64,000 nucleotides of DNA from Xenoacremonium recifei. Taxonomy: Eukaryota > Ascomycota > Sordariomycetes > Hypocreales > Nectriaceae. A program made the translations under genes and the position numbers. Under the pieces are notes generated by a model. The model was not told the origin of the DNA. It saw nothing but the letters and a program-made list of their open reading frames with translations, and did no database searches. The stretch spans positions 765,369 through 829,368 of the forward strand of contig WOFQ01000012.1 of assembly GCA_012184525.1 (NCBI GenBank), read 5' to 3'. Of the stretch, positions 57,199 through 64,000 are shown in pieces (position 1 is the stretch's first letter; each line of letters begins with the position of its first letter).

Positions 57199-58149
57199 TC
57201 AAGCTTTGATATTATCTTTGAATGCAGCATATGATCCATTAATAATCTCCACCAGGATTCCCTTCTCCTGAGGTGCCCAGCCCAACTCCTTGATTGCTTT
57301 GGCATTGCTGGCTCGGTTCTCGGTACTGAGGAACTTCGTGAAAAACGGCCCAGCCTCTGCTTCAGACTCCGACAATGTCTTAGACACAACAGGGAGGCCT
57401 AGCGTTTGTCCCATAGTTTCTGCCAACTGTTTGAAAGTAACATTTGTCTCATATGTGGCGTTATAGGCCTGTCCAGATCTCGCTTTCTTTGCAGCTAGGA
57501 GAAAAAGCCGTGCAGCATCATCGACATGAACTGTGGTTGTTTTCGCACTTCCTTCGCCAACGTAACTCACTTTGCCAGCCTGTAAGGCCCCAAACATAAA
57601 AAGGCGAACACCACTACCTCCACGTCCATAAACAAACGGCGCCAAGCGAAGCGCAATCACTCGGATGTTCTGACTGGCCTTGGAAAGTGCATACTGTTCA
57701 GATTTGATGCGTTCGTTCAAGGGCTTCTCCCAGAGCGGCGAAGATTCATCTGTCTCTTTCCCATCCGGGTCTGCAGCTGTGACCAAGGAGCCGGATGCAA
57801 CGATAAGAGATTTTCCAGTGCCATTGAGTCCCTTTGCTATGGCATCAATGACAGTGTTATCGATCTTGACAACTACTGAGTAATCCTTATCTAGATTATC
57901 CAGCAGGGGGTCGGCAAGATGAATGACAATGTCCGCTTTGGAACTTTCGCTTGTCAACACGTCCGTTGCTGAAAGGTCTCCACGAACAGGAGTAACCCCT
58001 AGAGATCGCATCTTCTCATCGCTTTTCTCAGACCTCGAAAGACCCGTGACATTGTACCCCTCCGCAACGGCAAACTCGGATATTACTGAGCCAATATACC
58101 CACTGGCGCCAGTCATGAATATTTTGGTTCCAAGAGTTTGGGAGGTCAT
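57199..58149 (-). CDS. NAD(P)-dependent epimerase/dehydratase-like (atypical SDR)
   Basis: Single exon, 316 aa. The cofactor motif is KIFMTGASGYIGSVISEFAV. VASGSLVTA fits the Ser position. The Tyr-x3-Lys catalytic pair is visible as YALSK near residue 155, followed by ALRLAPFVYGRGGSGV. The C-terminal half binds the substrate and contains TTVHVDDAARLFLLA. Length is standard. Relatives are annotated as NAD-dependent epimerase or dihydroflavonol-reductase-like, and real substrates are seldom known. Convergent with the thioesterase gene, 214 bp away. Confidence 0.88.
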   Translation of the reverse strand: MTSQTLGTKIFMTGASGYIGSVISEFAVAEGYNVTGLSRSEKSDEKMRSLGVTPVRGDLSATDVLTSESSKADIVIHLADPLLDNLDKDYSVVVKIDNTVIDAIAKGLNGTGKSLIVASGSLVTAADPDGKETDESSPLWEKPLNERIKSEQYALSKASQNIRVIALRLAPFVYGRGGSGVRLFMFGALQAGKVSYVGEGSAKTTTVHVDDAARLFLLAAKKARSGQAYNATYETNVTFKQLAETMGQTLGLPVVSKTLSESEAEAGPFFTKFLSTENRASNAKAIKELGWAPQEKGILVEIINGSYAAFKDNIKA

Positions 58150-58634
58150 CTTGTAGGTTGATTACTAAGGATATCCTGTCGTGTCAAATGGGATGATATT
58201 TGGGGTTGCAAAATTAACTTAGGATAAAAAACTTGTGAGTCAATTAAGAGAAGAATTCTTACAGATATTGTCTATTTTAAACTGCTGCCAACGGACTTAT
58301 CGGCCTATACACCAAGATCGAAGTGAATTAATGTCCGTAAACTCCGTTTTAACGAGGGGATCACCGTGGACTCATTGCATCGTCAGTGGAATTGTTCAAA
58401 CTTTGGTGCGAAGGCCAGCAAGAGCTGATACGCGACGTGGGGCACCTCGTATACACGTAAATGGCTTAGCGGCCTGGATGGGTTTGGATGGCGTCACGTC
58501 CGAGAATCTAGTAGAGGCTCGAATTGCGACCCTGCTATTCCCTCGAAGACTTATCGGCGTGCTTAGAACGATTCGGAGAGCTCGGAGATCGCTGAAAGGG
58601 AGTGTTACTCGGCCTGTTTCCAAACCTCTGCTCA
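58150..58634. other. Divergent promoter region
   Basis: 485 bp between the SDR gene (minus) and the Zn2Cys6 regulator (plus). No gene seen; it should hold both promoters. Confidence 0.4.
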
Positions 58635-60744
58635 ATGGACGACTCTACCAACCTCAAAAGTCTCTTGCGGGCTCGCCAGCTGGTCCGCAACCGGAAATCC
58701 TGCTTGCCGTGTCGTGAGAGAAAGGTCAGGTGCAGCCGTGGCCTCCCCTGTTCTACTTGTTCGAAACGAGGGCATCCAGATCTTTGCCAATATCTCGATG
58801 TCCCTGCACAGCCCTCCCACCAGACCCATCGCCAACTTCCTTTACCTGCTGAGATTACTGATGATGAGACATGTATAACTCATCAGCTAGACCGGGGAAA
58901 CGAGACTCAAGATGCTACCACAAAGGATTTCGGATCTTCTCAGACTCCAAGAGACGTGCGTTCAGATCCGTCGTTGCTAGGCACCGGGTCAATTCTTGCA
59001 CTCACTCGGCGAAATAGCCTCGAGCAGCAGCAGAATCCTGATCGGCGAAGAGAATTTGAAAACGGGATTCTGCCTCTTTTAGGCATCGACCCCGAATACC
59101 CAAAGAAGGGAGAGATATCAAATAAGTCTCCAATCAATTCTCTACCGGATAATGAGGAGTTGATTAAGCTGTTTGAGTCATATCGCGACCGGGTACATCC
59201 TTTCCAGTTCATGATGCTCAATCTTGCCACAATTGAGAAAGGGCTTTGTACCATCCTGAGCGCGCGTTCCACATCCAGTCCTATCGACATAGCAGATTTA
59301 CCGGAAGGGGAGTACTTCCTAGGCCTTCTTCATGCAATTCTGGCCTCTGGGGCGCAGTTTTCCGACTTCCTTCCTGATCGCCGTCTTTTGTTATCAAGAA
59401 AACATGGTTGGTCGGTCTTCAACTTCGGACTGCTCGAGAACTTACCAATTACTCGCAGTAAAACATGCGTTTGAGCTCTTAGCCTCGACAAATTACCTAT
59501 CACACCCACATAAAGAGGCTCTCAAGACGTTACTTCTTCTCGGAAATGTATTTCAAAATGACACGAATCCCCAAGCTGCATGGATATTAGGGGGAACCAC
59601 CATGAGACTCGCTGTCTCCTTGGGACTACAATCTGTACGGTCAAGTCCAGCCTTTGGAATCTCATTTACGGAAGCGAAAGTGCTGCGGTGAGAATATGAG
59701 ACGATCTCGTGACATTCTTTATACTAATCTTCCAATAGGCTAGCCATTGTTTGGCAGGACACTTTGCTTTCACTGGCTTTTGATCGGCCTCCATCAGCTC
59801 ATGACATGGACATCGAAAGAGATCTTCCCCAGTTATCGATTACTGGTACTGCAACGGTTCTGGACTACCGACAAGCAATGAACTGGCTTAGCCACCTAAG
59901 CCTTCGTTATTGCACCTTACGAAGAGAGAGCTCGTCATCTTCGGAATTTATGCATCTCTTTACAGACATGGAGCTTTTGGAACATTGCGAAGCGCCGCAT
60001 CTTAAAAGGCGATCAGATTGTGGTTCCATTCAGGAGATCCACGAGCACTTTAGCTTTGAGCTACACAAGAACTTTTCTCTTTCCACACTTTGTCGCCCTA
60101 TAGCATCGAGGAAAGCTAGATCATCCATGACCCAGGCGGACGCAGAAATTGTGATGCAAGTTTTTCAAAATTCGCTCAGGCGGAGTGCTCAGGCTTTCGT
60201 TGAACTCCATTCTACCACTGTATATGCTAGGCGATCGTGGGCATTCATCCACAACGGCCTAGCATCTGCCTTGCTACTCAGCTTCTTGGCAGACACAAGG
60301 AACACCAATGAGACAAGAGATATTCAGAACCAACTCATCCGTTGCTTATCAAGCGGCAAGTTAAGTTATCCAATCAACTGCGAGAGTGACGGCTCGAACA
60401 ATCTATCAAATGTGCACAGAAAGTGCCTCATTGCTCTTCAGAATCTCAGTCTGCCTGCGGAAGAGGATAGTAGACCGCTGAATGCAGTTGGAGCTGCTGC
60501 CAATCCTGTTGAGACAAATGCTCCTGCCAGTTCAAATATACAAGATGAAACACAAATCTCAGGGTTGGTTCGCATAGACTCTCTGTTGGTTCTCAGGTCT
60601 AATCTTTCTCCCAGAAATCTCGACTTTGATGACTGGCTTCGCAATTTTGACGTTGTCCACTGCTCTCCCTTAGATGCGTTTGACTTTATCATGTCGGAAC
60701 AAGAACCGATAGAGTGGGATCTAAACAACCCAGAGGATCTTTAA
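58635..60744 (+). CDS. Zn2Cys6 transcription factor near the FDC/PAD genes
   Basis: Three exons, 58635-59406, 59459-59687 and 59739-60744, give 668 aa. The Zn2Cys6 cluster reads KSCLPCRERKVRC then CSTC and DLC, with spacing C-x2-C-x6-C-x5-C-x2-C-x8-C. The fungal_trans domain is rebuilt by splicing: VKHAFELLASTNYL, LLLLGNVFQNDTNPQAAW, MRLAVSLGLQ, and RLAIVWQDTLLSLAFDRPP. It is convergent with the FDC1-type gene, 349 bp away. In Aspergillus niger a Zn2Cys6 protein, SdrA, controls the padA/cdcA decarboxylation genes and is encoded among them, so this gene is a candidate counterpart. Order and orientation differ here, and orthology cannot be shown without alignment. Confidence 0.85.
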
Positions 60745-61093
60745 TCTAGACACTGCACTATTTGGATTCTTATTTACTACAGACAGGCCCAGCCTTTAGT
60801 TCAATTACCTCTCGATATGCATTGAACTGATCATGGCTTAGAAGAAACCCCAGATCCTAAATCCTAGACTTGCTTATAGGCTTCCTGTAAAACTGATGAT
60901 TCTCACGGCGCTCAAAAAAACCATCCAACTTATTCATGTTTATTTTCTTCGGATTTTCTCTCTAGAAAGGTACATCCAAGTTGTTACAAAGCCTAAAGAT
61001 GCTGAATTTGATTCTTTTTTTCCAACTGATAATTTTCATTTGCTAGACGAAGTCCTACAGTACCATCTCAAGCTGCTTTCCATCACACACCGT
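60745..61093. other. Intergenic between convergent genes
   Basis: 349 bp of 3' flanking sequence shared by the regulator and the decarboxylase. No gene. Confidence 0.4.
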
Positions 61094-62700
61094 TCAGTTT
61101 TTGAACCCGAATGACTTCCACCGGGACAGAACACTCTTCTGTAACTCTTGCGGGAACGAGTTCTTGAAGTCAGCCGTCTCCCAATTCTTACCAGTCTTGT
61201 ATTCCGTGGGGAGTAAACAGTCTGATACGACTTTCCCGCCTCGGGCCTTGGGTCCGTTACCATGAGACATATATGGGATGAGAGGGAAACCGGGAACGTC
61301 TTCAAAGTGGTATTCATCCATTCCAGGACGACACCGGGTGCAAAATGCCCAGATGACATCTTTGAAATTATACACGTCGATGTCATCTCCTACAAGTAGT
61401 AGCCGGTGGATGGTGCTTCCCACCTTGTGGTTGAAAACCAAGTTGCCAATCTTTCGACATAGCTCCTCGGAACTAGTTCTAAGCGCCCGCAACTGATCGC
61501 CATTGATACGGAGGGCGACCCAAGTCACCTGCGACTCGAAAGGAGAGAACGCATCTTCGATGGGAAGCCCATGCGATTTCAAGAGAAATCCGATCTCCGC
61601 AGCAGCAAGAGGCCCGATCATTGTGTGCTTGATCTGTTAGTCGAGTCATCTGAAATGGAGAGAGGGGTTCCCTTACCGTCTCGTCTGTCAATCTTCCGCA
61701 GTTCGAAACCGGCATAATGGCGTCTTTACGATGAGTGATGAGTTCAACGGCATATTTTGGTCCTCGATGCACATCCTCGGGGAAAACGTATCTGTGAAGT
61801 CAGAAATCTTTACGATTACGAAATTTGCGATCTCACTACTCACCCATGCATCTCCCCAAAAGGCCCTTCCGGGCCCGTCTCCATGATAGAGCAGGTTCCT
61901 TCAAAAACGATCTCGGAAGTTGTTGGCACATATAAGTTATTAGTTTGACACTTGACTACCTGAAGAGCAGACCCAGTCAAAGCCCCGATATAGTCGGCTT
62001 CAGACAGGCCATCTGGTAGGGGCATGCTAGAGGCCATGATGGCCGCTGGGGGAACACCGAAAGCCAAAGCCCATGGCATATCCCTGCCCTCTTTTTTCCA
62101 CATCTCGTGAATCTGCCAGATATGCTGCGGCTCAATGACGAGACCAGTGAGGTGGTTCTTATCGTGGACCATGGCTCGGGCAATGGACCAGTTCGTCCAT
62201 CTACCATCTGGAGATTGCACAATATGCATCCCGTAAGTCTGAATGTATTTTCCACCGTCAGACTGGTGCAGAAGAGGCGCCGGCAACTTAGTCAAGTCGA
62301 ATTGGTCCGGAGTCAGGAGGAACTCTTTGCATGGGCCAGACTTGACAACCTGAGGCGGGATCGGATCTGCCGTCTTGGCCGCAACCATCTTATCCAGTAT
62401 CTCTTTCATGGATGACGTGGGAGGGAGACCAAGATGCCTAGCGATCCTTCCATAGCGTTGCTCCGGTACACTGCGGAGGGAGTTAGGAGCACCGAGGATG
62501 CGCCAGAATCCATTGCCATCCTGGCCCTTGAGCTTGTTGAAGAGCGGTGCCTGGGCATCTTGTTCGACGGCGTGGCGGATGATGGCGCCGACTTCGAGAT
62601 GAGGATCGCATTCTTCGTTTATTTCGACGAGGTCCCCGTCGGCTTTCAGGGCTTCCACAAATACGCGGAAGTTCATATGCGGGAGGTCTTGGGCAGACAT
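61094..62700 (-). CDS. fdc1: prFMN-dependent cinnamate/ferulate/sorbate decarboxylase (FDC1/UbiD family)
   Basis: Three exons, 62700-61844, 61791-61677 and 61633-61094, give 503 aa, the length of yeast Fdc1. The UbiD signature residues are present: Arg near 175 in WSIARAMVHD, and two Glu five residues apart (about 278 and 283) in METGPEGPFGEMHGY, matching the Arg-Glu-Glu catalytic set. The prFMN/metal region and the C-terminal helix with FKNSFP and LSRWKSFGF are conserved. It removes CO2 from cinnamic, ferulic and sorbic acids, detoxifying plant and food acids. It depends on prenylated FMN supplied by the divergent flavin prenyltransferase gene 441 bp away. Confidence 0.93.
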
Positions 62701-63141
62701 TGTGATAATGATCTTGAGATGAGACTCGATGTATCATATATGAAAGTCAATTATTATCACGAATATGGGAGATAGTCCACCATTTAAGGAAGAAACGTTC
62801 TCTATTTATGTCAAACTTGGCCTGCGCCACATTTCCTCCAACGGTTCCAATTGCCATTCCACTTACTTGCACAGAGATACAGTGGTCCGAAATCCACCGA
62901 ACCCTCCGAAGCTCATTCAGGTGGGTTCTCCGAAAACCTCCACGACCGACCTTGGCAGAGAGAGCCCCGAACATATCCGAAGCCACTCTTATTACATTAA
63001 TATCAGTCACTAAGCATTAGAATAACGTCGAAATTACAGAAATTTGCCCCAATACCAAGTCCGACTTGCTTCGATCACTCTCATCCGCAAGGCATAATTC
63101 GAGGCGGAATCCTCTTCTTTTAAACATCCTCACACCTCAAG
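62701..63141. promoter_or_regulatory. Shared divergent promoter of FDC1 and PAD1 genes
   Basis: 441 bp between the two start codons, giving coordinated expression of the decarboxylase and the cofactor-making enzyme. I could not identify a specific operator; short frames here are non-coding. Confidence 0.5.
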
Positions 63142-63732
63142 ATGGGCGCGCCTGTCAAGAAGAGAATCATCGTCGCCATGACAGGAGCTACAGGTGCTCA
63201 AATCGGAATCCAAATCCTTTTAGCCTTGCGGCGGCTCGACGTGGAAACACACCTGATCATTAGCAAATGGGCCTGCGAGACCATTAAGTACGAGACCGAC
63301 TATACACCAGCGGTAGTCAAGGCGCTCGCCGATCACAGCTACAGCTCACACGACCTTGCCGCACCTATATCAAGCGGATCATACCGCGTGGATGGCATGA
63401 TTGTTGCGCCTTGCTCCGTCAAGACACTGGCTACGATAAATGCTGGTATCTGTGACGACCTCATATCACGTGCAGCCGATGTATGCTTGAAGGAGAGGAA
63501 GCGGCTTGTGCTATCAGTACGGGAGACGCCGCTCAGCGACATCCATCTACGCAATATGCTGGACGTAAGCCGCGCTGGTGCTATCATCGCGCCACCCGTA
63601 GTAGGATTTTACACTCATCCTTATACTATTGAAGACATCGTGAATCAGATGGTTGGGAGGCTATTGGATCTCTTCGGCTTAGATACAAAGGGTTTCCAGA
63701 GGTGGGATGGAATGCAGAACGGAAAGTCTTGA
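63142..63732 (+). CDS. pad1: Flavin prenyltransferase (PAD1/UbiX family)
   Basis: Single exon, 196 aa. It has the UbiX flavoprotein motif IVAMTGATGAQIGIQILLAL, then HLIISKWACETIKYE, the FMN/prenyl-binding MIVAPCSVKTLATINAGICD, and RLVLSVRETPLSDIHLRNML. It makes prenylated FMN from FMN and dimethylallyl phosphate for the FDC1-type decarboxylase. Yeast Pad1 is longer and has a mitochondrial presequence; here the protein begins only seven residues before the first strand, so an additional N-terminal exon is possible or the protein is cytosolic. The cysteine in APCSVKT and the Arg of SVRETPL are conserved. Confidence 0.93.
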   Translation: MGAPVKKRIIVAMTGATGAQIGIQILLALRRLDVETHLIISKWACETIKYETDYTPAVVKALADHSYSSHDLAAPISSGSYRVDGMIVAPCSVKTLATINAGICDDLISRAADVCLKERKRLVLSVRETPLSDIHLRNMLDVSRAGAIIAPPVVGFYTHPYTIEDIVNQMVGRLLDLFGLDTKGFQRWDGMQNGKS

Positions 63733-64000
63733 AAGCATTATTTGATCAGGAATGTCCTGCTCGTATTTAGGCTGGCAAAGTGGAGTGCTTGTTTGTTTTT
63801 GTTTTGTTTTATTAATTAACGTCCTGCAGGAGTCGAACCTGCCTGTTCCCTAGAGGGACAAGAGGACGTGCTCAGCTGGACTAAGGTAGTTATCGCAGAA
63901 GAAGAGGGTAGTCTAAAGCTACATTGTGGTTTTCCTTCCCCCAATTTCTCGCCACTGAGGTCCAGGGTAGGTTCCGTGATACGCTAGGGGTGGGTCATGG
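63733..64000. other. Right edge
   Basis: 268 bp of 3' flank with a T-rich run at 63793-63811 and a tRNA-like element listed separately. No protein gene. Confidence 0.4.
63819..63890 (-). tRNA. tRNA-like element, probably degenerate
   Basis: On the minus strand a perfect T-arm is present: stem GCAGG/CCTGC around the loop TTCGACT, followed by a seven-base acceptor 3' strand. Counting back 72 bases gives an acceptor 5' strand with 5 of 7 pairs and an anticodon arm with 4 of 5 pairs, but the D-arm does not fold. No T-run terminator follows on the sense strand. I read it as a tRNA remnant; an intact tRNA with an unusual structure is less likely. Confidence 0.25.

Noticed and set aside
1..64000. 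CRISPR arrays, integrated bacteriophage or a secondary-metabolite synthase cluster
   Set aside because: No spaced direct-repeat arrays, phage genes or PKS/NRPS/terpene synthase domains were seen; the organism is a fungus.

Overview
The window is nuclear DNA from a filamentous ascomycete, most likely a member of the Eurotiales (Aspergillus/Penicillium type). The evidence is eukaryotic gene architecture (short introns of about 43-143 bp with GT-AG, occasionally GC-AG, ends), four Zn2Cys6 regulators, several fungal MFS permeases, an amadoriase, an acetamidase-like amidase, and a PAD1/FDC1 decarboxylase pair. The species call is inference. I rebuilt the exon structures by hand. For every spliced model the exon lengths sum to a whole number of codons and the joins restore family motifs, but individual splice sites remain predictions.

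Layout. 0.4-9.7 kb: a PhyH dioxygenase, a GC-rich intronless alpha/beta hydrolase preceded by a 12-bp tandem repeat, an MFS transporter and a ferric reductase. 9.9-20.5 kb: an apparent carbohydrate locus with a sugar permease, a 1005-aa regulator carrying two C2H2 fingers plus a Zn2Cys6 cluster, a cytosolic GH127 (beta-L-arabinofuranosidase-type) enzyme and an aldo-keto reductase, all on the minus strand. Three CreA-type sites lie upstream of the permease. 20.9-36.3 kb: genes suited to amine/amide use, namely two related DHA1 permeases, two Zn2Cys6 regulators, an amadoriase with a PTS1-like tail, a secreted FAD oxidoreductase and an amidase. GATA sites lie in two of the promoters.

36.7-45.3 kb: a peroxisomal acyl-CoA oxidase (C-terminal AKL, two CCTCGG motifs upstream), an M24-fold protein, a class III old yellow enzyme, a scar where a truncated hexose-transporter gene abuts a truncated hydrolase gene, and a small sulfotransferase-like protein. 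46.6-58.2 kb: a multicopper oxidase, a stand-alone MetE-like protein, a six-TM membrane protein, an MDR dehydrogenase, a double-hotdog acyl-CoA thioesterase and an NAD-dependent epimerase-like protein. 58.6-63.7 kb: a Zn2Cys6 regulator next to divergent FDC1 (prFMN-dependent decarboxylase) and PAD1 (flavin prenyltransferase) genes, the cinnamate/sorbate decarboxylation module.

The whole window looks like accessory, catabolic DNA rich in regulators and transporters. I see no polyketide or peptide synthetase, no ribosomal gene, no intact transposon and no CRISPR. No wholly new system is proven. The best candidates for a second look are the GH127 locus, the nitrogen-scavenging block, the stand-alone MetE-like gene and the double-truncation scar at 43.2-43.8 kb.
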